Of a stretch of 49,121 nt of DNA, positions 17,497 to 29,045 are shown piece by piece (the stretch's first letter is position 1; every line of letters starts with the position of its first letter). Source of the stretch: an uncultured Crocinitomix sp. (GTDB lineage: Bacteria; Bacteroidota; Bacteroidia; Flavobacteriales_D; Crocinitomicaceae); assembly GCA_937139035.1 (NCBI GenBank), contig CAKZPK010000506.1, positions 1-49,121 on the forward strand, given 5' to 3'. The position numbers and the translations under genes were made by a program. The notes under the pieces were generated by a model. The model searched no databases and was not told the DNA's origin. It was given only the letters and a program-made list of their open reading frames with translations.

Positions 17497-20400
17497 ATGA
17501 GAAAAACTTTACTATTACGCTCTTTGTTTGTTTGCATCTTTTTATCAAGTGTAGGTGCATACAGCCAAACAGTGGCGCCTTTTGCGTTGAGGTATTCAAC
17601 GTCGGCCAAAGGAAGTATTGATTTCGTTTCAAATGCGATACTTCAATGTGATGGAACTGGAGGTGGAGGTGCAAATTGTGCAGATTTAGACACCCAATTA
17701 CCACCAACTTTTGCAAGTTGGAGTCAAAACAACGATCATGTTGCTGAGTACATTGATATTGATGGTGATGCTACCACCTTTAGTTCAAGTTCAGATAGTT
17801 TAGACCTAGTAGGATGCAGTGATGTTGTTTTTGCTGGAATCTATTGGGGTGGTCGTGCAGATGATGATGATCTTGAGTTTTTGGATAGAGGCGATATTCG
17901 AATAGATGCCAATGGTGGTGGATATACAGATGTTTCTGCTGATGTTGTAATTGATGCAGGTGCTGCAGAAGGATTAGGAAACAGAGTATATTACTGTTTT
18001 GCTGATATTACTAGCATAATTCAAGACAACCCAATCCAATCATTGTACACCGTTGCAGATGTATACAGTCGTTTAGGTGGTGGTTCTAATCGCTGGGGTG
18101 GTTGGAATATTGTCGTAGTTTACGAAAATGATTTATTACCAATGCGTAACCTCAATGTATTTGATGGTTTAGTAAATGTTAATAATTCAGGAACTGAAGT
18201 TGAGGTTGGTATCTCAGGATTCTTGACACCGGCTTCTGGACCAGTTACTTTTGAGGTTGGAGTTTATGGTTATGATGGAGATAGAGGTTTCGTAGGAGAT
18301 TCATTGTTATTTGACGGTGGTGCTGGTTACGTTCCAATTTCAGATGCACTTAATCCTGCGGATGATATCTTTAACTTTTCTCAGTCAACTGCGGGGTCAG
18401 TAAGTACATCTCAGAATCCTTTAAGACAGAATAATATTTGTATTGATGCGGATATCTTTGAGCCAGATAATTCTGGCTTTGCTTATATCGGAAATTCCGA
18501 AACAGCTGCTAACGTAAAAGTAACAACCAGTAACGAAACAGTTCAAGTGCAGGTGATAACCTTGGCAATTGATGTTTACGAACCAGATGTAAGAGCTGGT
18601 GTTCGCGTTGAAGATTTAAATGGCGGTATTTTAGAACCAGGTGATACATTAAAGTATACTGTGGTTGGAAACAATATCGGATCTGATCCTTCAATTGATA
18701 CCTATGTTATTGATACACTTGCTGACAATATTGAGTATGTTCCAGAATCTATAGAAATAACTTTCGGACCAAACACTGGTGTTAAAACTGATGCTACTGG
18801 TGATGACCAAGCGTTTTATGATGCGACCGAACATTTAGTTCGTGTAAATATTGGAGATTTTGCAGATGATGCAATTGGAGGTGAAGTAGAAAACAGCCCA
18901 ACAGGTGTTGATAGTACGGTATTTACATTCTGTGCCGTCGCTATTGATGATTGTGTTCATCTAACATGTGATAATATTGTAGATAATCAAGCTTATATAT
19001 ATGGTACTGGAGAAGTATCAGGAAATGAATTTAATAATGAAAGTAACCCAGGTATTTTTGATGTAGATGGTTGTCCACTTGATGGAACAACGTCTATTGT
19101 AATTGATATTTCAGATTGTGTACTTCCTCCAGATACTACTGTAGCAAGTTATTGTGATGGAGTTGTATTTGCAGATTTTCCATATGACGAATTCGGGTAT
19201 GATTATTTTGATGATGTATTTGCACCAGTAACTGAAGCAGATGCTGCTGGAACTTACTATGCAATTCGTGAAGCTTATGTTGGTTGTGCAGATACAGTAA
19301 TAATTACTATTACAAATTATTTTGAAGCACCAACAACTTCAAATGCTGGTCCTGACCAAACAGCTTGTATTGATCCTGGAACAGCGATACTAGCAGGTAA
19401 TAACCCAGGTGTAGGAACAGGACTATGGACAGTTACAGCAGGTGGATCGACGGTAACAACTCCAACAGCTTTTAACTCTGGTGTAACAGGTTTAACATTG
19501 GGTGTAAATACTTTTGTTTGGACAATTACAAATGGTGTAGATTGCCCAACAAGTACAGATGAAATTACAATTGTTGTTACAGAAGCACCAACAACTTCAA
19601 ATGCTGGTCCTGACCAAACAGCTTGTATTGATCCTGGAACAGCTACTTTAGCTGGTAACGATCCGGGTGTAGGTACTGGTGCTTGGACAGTAACTGCAGG
19701 TGGAGCAACGGTAACTACACCAACAGCATTCAATTCAGGAATAACAGGTTTAACTGTTGGTGTCAATACTTTCCGTTGGACAATTTCAAATGCACCATGT
19801 GCAGATAGTTTTGACGAGATTACTATTACTGTAAGTGATAGTCCTTCAACTGCGAATGCAGGGTCAGATCAAACGGCTTGTGTTGATCCAGGTACGGCTA
19901 CTTTAGCTGGAAATAACCCAGCTGTTGGTACAGGTTTATGGACAGTAATTTCTGGTGGTGGTTCAGTAACTACGCCAACAGCATTTAACTCTGGTGTAAC
20001 AGGGTTGACTGTCGGGGCTAATACTTTCCGCTGGACAATTTCAAATGCACCATGTGCAGATAGTTTTGATGAAATTACTATTAATGTAGATGCAGCACCA
20101 ACTGCTGCAAATGCAGGAGAAGATCAAGAATTATGTTTAACTACTACAGCAACTTTAGAAGGAAATGATCCTGTTGTTGGAACAGGTACTTGGACAGTTA
20201 TTGCTGGTGGTGGTTCAATTACCGATCCTGGTGCTTTTGATACTGAGGTTACTGGTTTAACTCCAGGTGTAAATACTTTCCGTTGGACAATTTCAAATGG
20301 AGCATGTCCTGATAGTTTTGATGAAGTGTCTATTACGTTTGATCCAGATTCAGATGAAGATGGTGTTTGTGATGCGGAAGATTTAGATGATGATAATGAT

Positions 20401-23400
20401 GGTATTCCAGATTTAGAAGAAGGAGATGGAGATACGGATGGAGATGGTATTCCAGATTCATTAGACCTTGATTCAGATAATGATGGTATTCCAGATATTA
20501 TTGAAGCAGGTGGAACAGATGAAGATGGTGACGGACTATTAGATGATTTTGTTGATACAGATGGAGATGGTTTAGGAGATGAGGTTGATGAAGATGATGG
20601 AGGAACACCATTAGATAATCCAGATTCAGACGGAGACGGAGTTTTAGACATCCATGACTTGGATTCAGATAATGATGGTACACCAGATGTAATTGAAGCA
20701 GGTGGAACAGATGACGACGGAGATGGTGTGATTGATGATTTTGTTGATGCTGATGGAGATGGGTTTGCAGATGAAGTGGACACTACAGAGGGTGGTACTC
20801 CATTAGATAATCCAGATACAGATGGCGACGGAGTTCCAGATGTGTTGGATTTAGATTCAGACAACGACGGAATTCCAGATGTTATTGAAAACGGTGGAAC
20901 AGATGAAGATGGAGACGGTGTGATTGATGGTTATACAGATGTTGATGGAGATGGATTTGCAGATGAAGTTGATACAGATGATAATACAGTTCCAGGTCCT
21001 GGAGATGGGGGTACTACCCTTCCAACTGGAGATGCAGATATGGATGGTATTCCAAATTACTTGGATTTAGATTCAGACAATGACGGAATATTAGATATTG
21101 TAGAAGCAGGCGGAACAGATGAAGACGGAGACGGTCAAGTTGATGACTTTGCAGATGTTGATGGCGACGGTTATGATGATACAGTAGATACAGATGATAA
21201 TACGGTTCCTGGAACAGGAGATGGTGGAACAGCACTAGATGTTCCTAATACAGACGGAACAGGTGGACCAGATTATTTAGATATTGATGCAGATGATGAT
21301 GGAATTCCAGATAATATTGAAGGACAACCATCAGATGATTATACAGCTGCAACAGGAACAGATACAGATGGAGATGGTATTGATGATGCTTATGACGTTG
21401 ATGAAGGTGGAACTCCAATTGGAGATTACGATCATGACGGAGATGGCATGCCAGATTATGTAGACCTTGATTCAGATAATGATGGCGAAGGTGACATTAT
21501 TGAAGGACATGATTTAGACGGTGACGGTACTCCTGATACAGTTCCAAGTGGAACAGATTCAGATGGTGATGGTTTAGATGATGCTTTCGATACAATTATA
21601 CTTGATCCATTGACAACTTTCACAAATGCAGGTAACGGAACAATAGATCCATTAACAGATGGTGTAATTGCAGATGCAGATTCACCTGGTGTTGGTAACC
21701 TTGATTTTAGAGAAAACGATACGGATGGAGATGGCATTGATGATTCAGTTGATTTAGATGATGACAATGATGGTATTCCAGATTTAGAAGAAGGAGATGG
21801 AGATACAGATGGAGATGGTATTCCAGATTCATTAGACCTTGATTCAGATAATGATGGTATTCCAGATATTATTGAAGCAGGCGGAACAGATGAAGATGGT
21901 GACGGACTATTAGATGATTTTGTTGATACAGATGGAGATGGTTTAGGAGATGAGGTTGATGAAGATGATGGAGGAACACCATTAGATAATCCAGATTCAG
22001 ATGGCGACGGTATTCCAGATACACAAGACTTAGATTCAGACAATGATGGTACGCCAGACATTGTAGAAGCTGGTGGAACGGATGTAGACGGAGACGGTGT
22101 GATTGATGACTTAACGGATACAGACGGAGATGGTTTAGGCGATATTGTTGATCCAGATGATAATGATGTGGATGGCCCAGGTGATGGCCCAGGAACACCA
22201 TTAGATAATCCTGATACAGACGGAGACGGTGTTGATGATCGTTTAGATTTAGATTCAGATAATGATGGTATTCCAGATGTTATTGAAAACGGCGGAACAG
22301 ATGAAGATGGAGATGGTGTGATTGATGACTTTGTAGATGCTGATGGGGATGGCTTTGCTGATGAAGTTGATACAACAGAAGGTGGAACAACACTACCAAC
22401 TGGAGATGCTGATATGGATGGCATTCCTAATTACTTAGACCTTGATTCAGACAATGACGGAATATTAGATATTGTAGAAGCAGGCGGAACAGATGAAGAC
22501 GGAGATGGTCAAGTTGATGACTTTGCAGATGTTGACGGTGACGGTTATGATGACAAAGTAGATACAGATGATAATACGGTTCCTGGAACAGGAGATGGTG
22601 GAACAGCACTAGATGTTCCTAATACTGACGGAACAGGTGCACCAGATTATTTAGATATCGATTCAGATGATGATGGTATTGTCGATACTGTTGAGGGACA
22701 ACCTTCAGATGATTACACTGGACCAACAGGAACAGATACAGATGGAGATGGTATTGATGATGCGTATGATATTGATTCAGGCGGAGATCCAATCGACCCA
22801 ATTGATACTGACGGTGATGATACTCCAGATTATCAAGACTTAGATTCAGATAATGATGGCGAAGGTGACATTATTGAAGGACATGATTTAGACGGTGATG
22901 GTACTCCTGATACAGTTCCAAGTGGAACAGATTCAGATGGAGACGGCTTGGATGATGCTTTCGATACAATTATACTTGATCCATTGACAACTTTCACAAA
23001 TGCAGGTAATGGAACAATAGATCCATTAACGGATGGCATATTTGGAGATGCTGATGCACCAGGAGTAGGAGATCTTGATTTTAGAGAAATCGATACAGAT
23101 GGTGACGGAATTCCTGATGTAGTTGATTTAGATGATGACAATGATGGTATTCCAGATTTAGTAGAGGATTTAGATGAAGATGGCGACGGAGATCCAACAA
23201 CGAATCCAACTGATACGGATGGAGACGGTATCCCTGATATGTTTGATTTAGATTCAGATAATGATGGTATTCCAGATATTGTTGAAGCTGGTGGAACAGA
23301 TGAAAACGGTGACGGGCGTGTTGATGATTTGAATGAGGATGGAACATTAGTTAACGATACAGATAATGATGGACTAGATGATCTTTATGATTCAGATAAT

Positions 23401-24804
23401 GGAGGAGAAGATATTCCAAATCCAGATACTGATGGAGATGGTCATTCAGACTTCCAAGATGTTGATTCAGACAATGACGGAATCTACGATAGAGTAGAAG
23501 ACGGCGGAGTGGATGAAGACAATGATGGATTAGTTGATGATTGGGCAGATGAAGATGGCGACGGAATTCCAGATTATGCAGATGTTGATCAAACAGGAGG
23601 TGATGATTTAGATGGAGATGGAATTGATGATGCTGTTCAAGTTGGAGACGATATGGATGGTGACGGAATTGCAGATGATTTTGATGAAGATGCAAACGGC
23701 GACGGATGGGATGATGATGACGCTACTGACGGAACAGAGGATACTGATGGTGATGGTGTTGAAGATCGTTTGGATTTAGATTCAGACAATGACGGAACAC
23801 CAGACATTTTAGAAGATGGTGGAGTAGATGAAGATGGTGATGGAATGATTGATGACTTCACAGATGAAGATGGTGATGGAGCAGATGATGATGACATGAC
23901 GGATGGATTAGATGACTTTGACGGGGACGGTGTTCCAGATCATGAGGATTTAGATTCAGACAATGATGGAATTACAGATGCTGAAGAGAATGGAGTTCCT
24001 GATGAAGACGGAGACGGTGTGATTGATGACTTCAATGATGAAGATGGTGACGGATGGGATGATGATGATCAGACTACTGAACAAACAGATACCAACGGAG
24101 ATGGTATTCCAGATGATACTGAATTAGATTCAGATGGCGACGGAATTCCAGATATCATAGAAGGTGGTGGAGTAGATGAAGATGATGATGGAACCATTGA
24201 TGACTTTGAAGATGATAATGGAGATGGTTTAGATGATGATGGTGGAGTTGATCCTCCTGATACTGATGGAGACGGAATGGATGATTATCAAGATACCGAT
24301 TCAGATAATGATGAAGTATTAGATGAAGAAGAAAATGATCCAAGTGGAGACGGTTCAGGACCAGATGATACAGATGGTGATGGTATTCCTGATTATCAAG
24401 ATGAGGATGATGACAACGACGGTACACCAACAATTGATGAAGGTGACGAGGATGGAGATGGCGTTTATGATGATTGTGACTTAGATGGAATTCCAGATTA
24501 TTTAGATCCAGATCCATGTATTCTTACAATCCCTAGCGGATTCTCACCTGACGGAGACGGAATCAATGACTTCTTTGTAATTGAAGGAATTGAGGCTTAT
24601 CCAGACGCTACCTTAAAAATTATCAACAGATGGGGTAATAGAGTTTATGAAGTAACTGGAGGTTATCCAAACGATTGGGATGGAACTAATCAGTTCGGAA
24701 TGACAACTGGAAGTAGAGAACTACCAGTAGGAACATACTTCTATATACTCGACTTAGGTGACGGAAGTGAAATCATTAAAGGATACGTATTCATTAATAA
24801 ATAA
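17497..24804 (+). CDS. Giant Asp-rich surface protein with TSP3-like repeats and T9SS type B sorting domain
   Basis: This 2435-aa protein begins with a signal peptide ([20 protein letters not shown], then YSQTVAP). Residues ~25-370 form a beta-rich N-terminal module ([40 protein letters not shown]). A DUF11-like segment ([20 protein letters not shown]) follows at about 390-500. Four ~85-residue PKD/Ig-like repeats ([16 protein letters not shown]...RWTISN) cover about 613-948. Residues ~948-2338 are dense DxDGDGxx[12 protein letters not shown] units resembling calcium-binding thrombospondin type 3 repeats, and the C-terminal ~97 residues are a type B sorting domain ([42 protein letters not shown]). 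It is probably a very large calcium-stiffened surface fibre exported by T9SS. A PorP/SprF gene and an OmpA-family gene follow in the same direction. Confidence 0.93.
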   Translation: MRKTLLLRSLFVCIFLSSVGAYSQTVAPFALRYSTSAKGSIDFVSNAILQCDGTGGGGANCADLDTQLPPTFASWSQNNDHVAEYIDIDGDATTFSSSSDSLDLVGCSDVVFAGIYWGGRADDDDLEFLDRGDIRIDANGGGYTDVSADVVIDAGAAEGLGNRVYYCFADITSIIQDNPIQSLYTVADVYSRLGGGSNRWGGWNIVVVYENDLLPMRNLNVFDGLVNVNNSGTEVEVGISGFLTPASGPVTFEVGVYGYDGDRGFVGDSLLFDGGAGYVPISDALNPADDIFNFSQSTAGSVSTSQNPLRQNNICIDADIFEPDNSGFAYIGNSETAANVKVTTSNETVQVQVITLAIDVYEPDVRAGVRVEDLNGGILEPGDTLKYTVVGNNIGSDPSIDTYVIDTLADNIEYVPESIEITFGPNTGVKTDATGDDQAFYDATEHLVRVNIGDFADDAIGGEVENSPTGVDSTVFTFCAVAIDDCVHLTCDNIVDNQAYIYGTGEVSGNEFNNESNPGIFDVDGCPLDGTTSIVIDISDCVLPPDTTVASYCDGVVFADFPYDEFGYDYFDDVFAPVTEADAAGTYYAIREAYVGCADTVIITITNYFEAPTTSNAGPDQTACIDPGTAILAGNNPGVGTGLWTVTAGGSTVTTPTAFNSGVTGLTLGVNTFVWTITNGVDCPTSTDEITIVVTEAPTTSNAGPDQTACIDPGTATLAGNDPGVGTGAWTVTAGGATVTTPTAFNSGITGLTVGVNTFRWTISNAPCADSFDEITITVSDSPSTANAGSDQTACVDPGTATLAGNNPAVGTGLWTVISGGGSVTTPTAFNSGVTGLTVGANTFRWTISNAPCADSFDEITINVDAAPTAANAGEDQELCLTTTATLEGNDPVVGTGTWTVIAGGGSITDPGAFDTEVTGLTPGVNTFRWTISNGACPDSFDEVSITFDPDSDEDGVCDAEDLDDDNDGIPDLEEGDGDTDGDGIPDSLDLDSDNDGIPDIIEAGGTDEDGDGLLDDFVDTDGDGLGDEVDEDDGGTPLDNPDSDGDGVLDIHDLDSDNDGTPDVIEAGGTDDDGDGVIDDFVDADGDGFADEVDTTEGGTPLDNPDTDGDGVPDVLDLDSDNDGIPDVIENGGTDEDGDGVIDGYTDVDGDGFADEVDTDDNTVPGPGDGGTTLPTGDADMDGIPNYLDLDSDNDGILDIVEAGGTDEDGDGQVDDFADVDGDGYDDTVDTDDNTVPGTGDGGTALDVPNTDGTGGPDYLDIDADDDGIPDNIEGQPSDDYTAATGTDTDGDGIDDAYDVDEGGTPIGDYDHDGDGMPDYVDLDSDNDGEGDIIEGHDLDGDGTPDTVPSGTDSDGDGLDDAFDTIILDPLTTFTNAGNGTIDPLTDGVIADADSPGVGNLDFRENDTDGDGIDDSVDLDDDNDGIPDLEEGDGDTDGDGIPDSLDLDSDNDGIPDIIEAGGTDEDGDGLLDDFVDTDGDGLGDEVDEDDGGTPLDNPDSDGDGIPDTQDLDSDNDGTPDIVEAGGTDVDGDGVIDDLTDTDGDGLGDIVDPDDNDVDGPGDGPGTPLDNPDTDGDGVDDRLDLDSDNDGIPDVIENGGTDEDGDGVIDDFVDADGDGFADEVDTTEGGTTLPTGDADMDGIPNYLDLDSDNDGILDIVEAGGTDEDGDGQVDDFADVDGDGYDDKVDTDDNTVPGTGDGGTALDVPNTDGTGAPDYLDIDSDDDGIVDTVEGQPSDDYTGPTGTDTDGDGIDDAYDIDSGGDPIDPIDTDGDDTPDYQDLDSDNDGEGDIIEGHDLDGDGTPDTVPSGTDSDGDGLDDAFDTIILDPLTTFTNAGNGTIDPLTDGIFGDADAPGVGDLDFREIDTDGDGIPDVVDLDDDNDGIPDLVEDLDEDGDGDPTTNPTDTDGDGIPDMFDLDSDNDGIPDIVEAGGTDENGDGRVDDLNEDGTLVNDTDNDGLDDLYDSDNGGEDIPNPDTDGDGHSDFQDVDSDNDGIYDRVEDGGVDEDNDGLVDDWADEDGDGIPDYADVDQTGGDDLDGDGIDDAVQVGDDMDGDGIADDFDEDANGDGWDDDDATDGTEDTDGDGVEDRLDLDSDNDGTPDILEDGGVDEDGDGMIDDFTDEDGDGADDDDMTDGLDDFDGDGVPDHEDLDSDNDGITDAEENGVPDEDGDGVIDDFNDEDGDGWDDDDQTTEQTDTNGDGIPDDTELDSDGDGIPDIIEGGGVDEDDDGTIDDFEDDNGDGLDDDGGVDPPDTDGDGMDDYQDTDSDNDEVLDEEENDPSGDGSGPDDTDGDGIPDYQDEDDDNDGTPTIDEGDEDGDGVYDDCDLDGIPDYLDPDPCILTIPSGFSPDGDGINDFFVIEGIEAYPDATLKIINRWGNRVYEVTGGYPNDWDGTNQFGMTTGSRELPVGTYFYILDLGDGSEIIKGYVFINK
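19336..20340 (+). repeat. Four PKD/Ig-like repeats within the giant gene
   Basis: Each unit is about 85 codons, with NAGPDQTAC (or variants such as GSDQTAC and GEDQELC) at its start and a TxxWTI(S/T)N segment near its end. Units one and two are nearly identical at their starts, while the fourth is the most diverged. Confidence 0.85.
20380..23124 (+). repeat. Tandem duplication of a 457-codon super-repeat
   Basis: The string beginning [20 protein letters not shown] starts at 20380 and again at 21751, 1371 bp later, and a diverged third copy starts at 23125, 1374 bp later. The intervening sub-modules appear in the same order in both full copies: [64 protein letters not shown], and [20 protein letters not shown]. 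The copies differ at scattered codons and in one insertion/deletion around GPGDG. Confidence 0.9.
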
Positions 24805-24814
24805 AGAGAATTAC

Positions 24815-24847
24815 AAAAGTGGGCTGAGGCACTCGAAGCCCACTTTT
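24815..24847 (+). terminator. Hairpin between the giant gene and its PorP/SprF gene
   Basis: AAAAGTGGGCT (24815-24825) pairs perfectly with AGCCCACTTTT (24837-24847) around an 11-nt loop. The T run is only four long and part of the stem, so it may be a partial terminator that lowers expression of the downstream genes relative to the giant gene. Confidence 0.6.
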
Positions 24848-24870
24848 AAACTCTTTCAATTCATAAAGAC

Positions 24871-25806
24871 ATGAAAAAAGTAATAATTGCAATGTTGATC
24901 CTAGGAGGCGCTTTTCAAGCATCCGCTCAACAAGAAGCTATGTTTACACATTACTCTTTCAATACACTAGGAGTTAACCCTGGTTACGCTGGAAGTAGAA
25001 ATGCATTAACAGTAACGGGCTTGCACCGCTCGCAGTGGGTAAGTTTTCCTGGTGCACCAACAACACAAACTTTAACTTTACACGCACCAGTTTTTAATGA
25101 AAAAGTAGGCTTAGGGCTTTCATTCATTAACGACAAAATTGGACCAACTAAAAACACAGGTATTTTCGTTGATTTTGCTTACAAAATTAAAGTAGGCGAT
25201 AAAGGAAAATTAGCCTTTGGATTAAAAGGAGGTTTAAATGTTAGAGGAGATGAATTAGGAACATTAACAACGATTGATGATAATGACCCTAACTTTCAAT
25301 CCAATATTCAAAGTCAGCTATTACCAAATTTTGGTTTTGGTTTGTACTATTCATTGCCGCGCTTTTATGCTGGAATTTCAACACCACGTTTGTTAGAAAA
25401 CAAGTTTGAAAATAATAGCACAACAGGTGGTACTAACTTGGCTTCTGAAGCACGCCACTATTATGTGATTGCTGGAACCATTTTTGACTTGACTGAAAAC
25501 GGAAACCTTAAATTAAAACCAACAACTTTCTTTAAAGTAACTGCTGGCGCACCAATTGAGTTGGATGTTACAGCATTGTTCTATTATAAGAATATGATTT
25601 GGGCTGGACCTATGTTCAGAACGGGTGATGCAGTTGGTGTATTGGCCGGAGTAAATTTAACAGATCAATTTTCATTAGGTTATTCGTTTGATTGGTCATT
25701 TGCCAATAGCACGGGAAGATACAACGCAGGTTCGCATGAGCTGATGTTGCGTTATGATTTCATCTTCAATAACAAAGCGAAAATTGAATCACCAAGATAT
25801 TTCTAA
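24871..25806 (+). CDS. PorP/SprF family T9SS outer-membrane protein
   Basis: The 311-aa protein starts with a signal peptide (KKVIIAMLILGGAFQASA, then QQEAMFTHY). The family hallmark YSFNTLGVNPGYAGSRNALT follows, with a SQWVSFPGAPTTQTL segment matching the paralogue at 7403-8350 (QWVGIDGAPQTGF). The C-terminal strands end FSLGYSFDWSFANSTG. It should be a beta-barrel partner for export or anchoring of the type B cargo encoded just upstream. The OmpA-family gene follows after 27 bp, so the two are likely co-transcribed. Confidence 0.93.
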   Translation: MKKVIIAMLILGGAFQASAQQEAMFTHYSFNTLGVNPGYAGSRNALTVTGLHRSQWVSFPGAPTTQTLTLHAPVFNEKVGLGLSFINDKIGPTKNTGIFVDFAYKIKVGDKGKLAFGLKGGLNVRGDELGTLTTIDDNDPNFQSNIQSQLLPNFGFGLYYSLPRFYAGISTPRLLENKFENNSTTGGTNLASEARHYYVIAGTIFDLTENGNLKLKPTTFFKVTAGAPIELDVTALFYYKNMIWAGPMFRTGDAVGVLAGVNLTDQFSLGYSFDWSFANSTGRYNAGSHELMLRYDFIFNNKAKIESPRYF

Positions 25807-25833
25807 TAACCAGAATAGATAAAATTTAGTCAA

Positions 25834-28095
25834 ATGAAAAAGTTAATTTTATTAGGTGCTGCATTAAGTCTAGTGTTCGTAACAACGGCACAAGAATCTA
25901 CTGGGAAAGAGAAAAAAGCCCACGCTGCATTCGAAAGTTTTTCTTACGATAAAGCCATTGATAAGTATAGTGAATTAGATGCCTCAACTTTAGTTATAAA
26001 AAGAAACAAGGCTTTAAGCTATATGCGAACACACGAAAGTGTTGAGGCAGAATCATTATTCCGCGAAATTGTAAATACAGATGGTCACACGGCTGATGAT
26101 GTTTACAATTATGCAGCTGTACTGCGTCAAAACGAAAAGTACGAAGAGTCAGAAGAGTGGATGAAAAAGTATGCAAACATGAACGTGACAGATTCACGTG
26201 GAAAAATGTATATGAAGGAATTAGGATCTTACCAAAAAATGCAAAAAGTAAGCCCTGATTTTACAGTTCATAATCTTGATATTAATTCAGAGCAGCAAGA
26301 TTTTGCAGCCATGTTTTATAAAGATCAGGTGGTGTTTGCATCTAGCCGAGAAGGTACTAAACCCGTTCGTAGAAAATGGAATTGGAACACCTTACCGTTT
26401 TTAGATGTTTACATTGCAAATAAAAACGCCGATTATTCCTTATCAAACGCAACTGTTTTAGATGGTAAAGTAAATAAGAAGTTTCATGAAGGCCCAGTAG
26501 CATTTAACCCTGCTGGTGACATGATGATTTTTACAAGAAACAACTACGACGGCGAAAGTTCTAAAGGAGTTGTTCGTTTACAATTGTTCTCTTCAAAATT
26601 AGAAGATGGTAAATGGGGTAAACCCAAAGCACTGCCTTTTAATGATAATGAATATTCTGTAGGTCATGCTACTATTAGTAATGATGGTAAATGGCTTTAT
26701 TTTGCTTCTAACATGCCAGGCGGTATTGGAGGAGTTGATCTTTACAGAGCCGAAATTAAAGAAGATGGATCATACGGTAGTGCGGTTAATTTAGGTGATC
26801 GTGTAAATACAGAGGGAGATGAAATGTTTCCATTTATCCATGCTGGAAGTGAAATGTTATTCTTCTCTTCAAACGGCCGTGTTGGATTGGGCGGATTGGA
26901 TGTGTTTTTAGCACAGGTAAAACCAGAAAATTTAGCAATTGGTAAAGTAATGAATTTGGGCGCTCCAATTAATAGTAGCTCAGATGATTTTTCTTTAATC
27001 TTAAATGAGGAGCAAACAATGGGTTATTTTTCTTCTAACCGTGATGGTGGAAAAGGAAGTGATGATATCTACAGCTTTGATTTAGCTAAACCATTTACGT
27101 TTGGTAAATTAATCAAAGGGGTTGCAAAAGATAAAAAAGGAGAAATTCTTGCTGCAACAGAGGTTACTTTGTTTGATTTGCTAACTGGAGATGAAGAGGT
27201 TGTTGTAACTGGAGAAGATGGTAGTTATGAGTTTATTGTTGAAGAAGACAAGACGTTTAACTTAAGAGGACAAAAACCAAAGTATTTTGATGGAACAAAT
27301 GCTGCTGACACACATACAGAGGATGAAGTGATTATTGTAGATTTGGAATTAGAAAAGGATCCAGGATTATCGCTTTATGCTTTGATAACAGATAAGCAGT
27401 CTGGTGCGCCATTAGACAGTGTTAAAATCACTTTAACAGATAATATGACCGGAACTAAGGAGATCATTTATACGCCTTCTACAGGAGATCATTTAAAGCC
27501 ATTAATGGATAAGAAATTAAATGATCGTGGTAGTTATAATATCGAATTAGAAAAAGATGGCTATTTAGGAAAAACAGTTACTTACAATACAGCGTTTGAT
27601 CGAGAAGGGAAATATGATGTTCATGCAGATTTAGATTTGACATTAGAACCTATTCAAGTTGGTGCTGATTTATCTAAAATCATTGATATTAATCCGATTT
27701 ATTTTGATTTGAACAAATCATTCATTCGACCTGATGCTGCAATTGAGCTAGATAAGATTGTTAAAGTAATGAACGAAAATCCAACTATGGAAATTGAGTT
27801 AGGATCACACACAGATTCTCGAGGAACTGTATCCTCTAACCGTTCATTGTCTGATCGCCGTGCAAAATCATCTGCGAAGTATATTGCAGAGCGTATTACA
27901 AATCCAGAACGTATTTATGGTAAAGGATTTGGAGAATCAACACCAAACACTGTTGATGCTACTGTTGATGGTGGAGCAGAAAGTCAAGTTTTAACAGAAG
28001 ACTTTATTAATGCATTCAAATCTAAAAACAGAAAGTTATTTGATAAATATCACCAGTTTAATAGACGAACTGAGTTTATCATTATCAAGATGTAA
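25834..28095 (+). CDS. PorE-like OmpA-family protein (TPR, beta-propeller, regulatory-like and OmpA domains)
   Basis: The 753-aa protein has a signal peptide ending VTTA, then QESTG, with no lipobox Cys. Residues ~25-130 are TPR-like helices (AHAAFESFSYDKAIDKYSEL). Residues ~150-410 are a PD40/WD40-like propeller (NDGKWLYFASNMPGGIGGVD, MGYFSSNRDGGKGSDDIYSF). Residues ~425-500 and ~515-600 look like carboxypeptidase-regulatory-like or SdrB-like beta domains. The last ~130 residues are an OmpA C-terminal domain (IYFDLNKSFIRPDAAIELDK, SHTDSRGTVSSNRSLSDRRA), with the Asp and Arg used to bind peptidoglycan. The order matches T9SS PorE of Porphyromonas, but paralogues are common beside porP/sprF genes, so I do not call it porE. 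Confidence 0.9.
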   Translation: MKKLILLGAALSLVFVTTAQESTGKEKKAHAAFESFSYDKAIDKYSELDASTLVIKRNKALSYMRTHESVEAESLFREIVNTDGHTADDVYNYAAVLRQNEKYEESEEWMKKYANMNVTDSRGKMYMKELGSYQKMQKVSPDFTVHNLDINSEQQDFAAMFYKDQVVFASSREGTKPVRRKWNWNTLPFLDVYIANKNADYSLSNATVLDGKVNKKFHEGPVAFNPAGDMMIFTRNNYDGESSKGVVRLQLFSSKLEDGKWGKPKALPFNDNEYSVGHATISNDGKWLYFASNMPGGIGGVDLYRAEIKEDGSYGSAVNLGDRVNTEGDEMFPFIHAGSEMLFFSSNGRVGLGGLDVFLAQVKPENLAIGKVMNLGAPINSSSDDFSLILNEEQTMGYFSSNRDGGKGSDDIYSFDLAKPFTFGKLIKGVAKDKKGEILAATEVTLFDLLTGDEEVVVTGEDGSYEFIVEEDKTFNLRGQKPKYFDGTNAADTHTEDEVIIVDLELEKDPGLSLYALITDKQSGAPLDSVKITLTDNMTGTKEIIYTPSTGDHLKPLMDKKLNDRGSYNIELEKDGYLGKTVTYNTAFDREGKYDVHADLDLTLEPIQVGADLSKIIDINPIYFDLNKSFIRPDAAIELDKIVKVMNENPTMEIELGSHTDSRGTVSSNRSLSDRRAKSSAKYIAERITNPERIYGKGFGESTPNTVDATVDGGAESQVLTEDFINAFKSKNRKLFDKYHQFNRRTEFIIIKM

Positions 28096-28119
28096 TAGAG
28101 CCGATTTATAATATTAAGG

Positions 28120-28164
28120 CCCCGCTTTTTTCAACTAGTTTTTGATAAAGAGCGGGGTTTTTTT
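28120..28164 (+). terminator. Strong intrinsic terminator after the OmpA-family gene
   Basis: CCCCGCT (28120-28126) pairs with AGCGGGG (28151-28157), followed by seven T (28158-28164). It closes the transcription unit that includes the giant gene, the PorP/SprF gene and the OmpA-family gene. Confidence 0.9.
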
Positions 28165-28262
28165 ATTTTTCTACCGATAAAAAGTCATATTTTTCCGACC
28201 AATAACACGTTCAGCTAAAAGGTTTTAGAATTGACCTTAATTAGACCAAGTTGGCAGCATTT

Positions 28263-28292
28263 TTGTTTAAAGCAACTTAAAGCGTATATTTG
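28263..28292 (+). promoter_or_regulatory. Bacteroidetes-type promoter of the LytTR regulator
   Basis: TTG at 28263-28265 is followed by a 19-nt spacer and TATATTTG at 28285-28292, a full match to the TTG-N(17-23)-TAnnTTTG consensus. The ATG is 22 nt downstream. This is the best promoter match I found in the window. Confidence 0.65.
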
Positions 28293-28314
28293 AATTAGGT
28301 AAAATAGATATTTT

Positions 28315-29013
28315 ATGCTCAAAGTGGTTATACTGGATGATGATAAAGTTTCGAGAGAAATTATTAGATCCTACATAAATTTTACAGACTTTCTTGAATT
28401 TGAGGCCGAGTTTGACAATCCTCTTGTTGCTCAGAAAGAAATAGGAAACATTGATGTTGATTTATTGTTTTTAGATATTGAAATGCCAGAAATGTCTGGA
28501 ATTGATTTTATTGAAAACGTAAAAAACATTCCGCAGGTTATTATTATTAGTTCTAAGGCAGAATATGCTGCCGAATCCTATAATTATGATGTAACGGATT
28601 ATTTGGTAAAACCAATAGAATATAAACGATTTTTAAAGGGAGCCCAACGAGCTAAATCAATTAGTGAAACAATCTCCTTAAAGTCTCCTGAAGATGAAAA
28701 ATACATTTTTGTAAAAACAGGGAGCGAGTTGATTAAATTAAACTTTGCAAGCATTCATTATATAGAGGCATTTGCAGATTATGTGCAAATCCATACGGCC
28801 GAAAAAAGATATACCGTACTTTCTACTATGAAAGCAATTCATGCGAAACTTGGAGAAGAAGAATTTTTACGAGTTCACCGCTCATTCATAGTTGCTATTA
28901 ATAAAATTGATGCCTTGCAAGAAAATGGACTGACTGTTGGCAATAAAATTGTTAAAGTAAGTCGCAAGTATAAAAAAGACCTTAAAGAACGTCTAAAAAG
29001 CCAGGCAGACTAA
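28315..29013 (+). CDS. LytTR-family DNA-binding response regulator
   Basis: The 232-aa protein has a receiver domain at residues 1-120: acidic pocket Asp8-Asp9-Asp10, phospho-acceptor Asp54 in LLFLDIEMPEMSG, Ser-Ser in VIIISSKAEYA, and Lys in DYLVKPIEY. A LytTR DNA-binding domain follows at about 135-232 (YIFVKTGSELIKLNFASIHY, FLRVHRSFIVAINKI). It is cytoplasmic and would regulate transcription after phosphorylation. No LytS-type kinase is adjacent. The nearest phosphorelay parts are the Hpt gene 136 bp downstream and the receiver and kinase genes that converge on it. It is likely the output of that relay, which is inference from position. Confidence 0.93.
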   Translation: MLKVVILDDDKVSREIIRSYINFTDFLEFEAEFDNPLVAQKEIGNIDVDLLFLDIEMPEMSGIDFIENVKNIPQVIIISSKAEYAAESYNYDVTDYLVKPIEYKRFLKGAQRAKSISETISLKSPEDEKYIFVKTGSELIKLNFASIHYIEAFADYVQIHTAEKRYTVLSTMKAIHAKLGEEEFLRVHRSFIVAINKIDALQENGLTVGNKIVKVSRKYKKDLKERLKSQAD

Positions 29014-29045
29014 AAGTCCTACTCCTATTTCTGGCAAGTACTAAG

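Noticed and set aside
20341-24510. CRISPR array or noncoding tandem repeat
   Set aside because: The repeats are coding, in one frame, of variable length and without constant spacers.
20124-24517. Long minus-strand open frames with Ser/Pro-rich or His/Leu-rich products
   Set aside because: They are antisense to the Asp-rich repeats; GAT/GAC codons read backwards give ATC/GTC-type frames with few stops.
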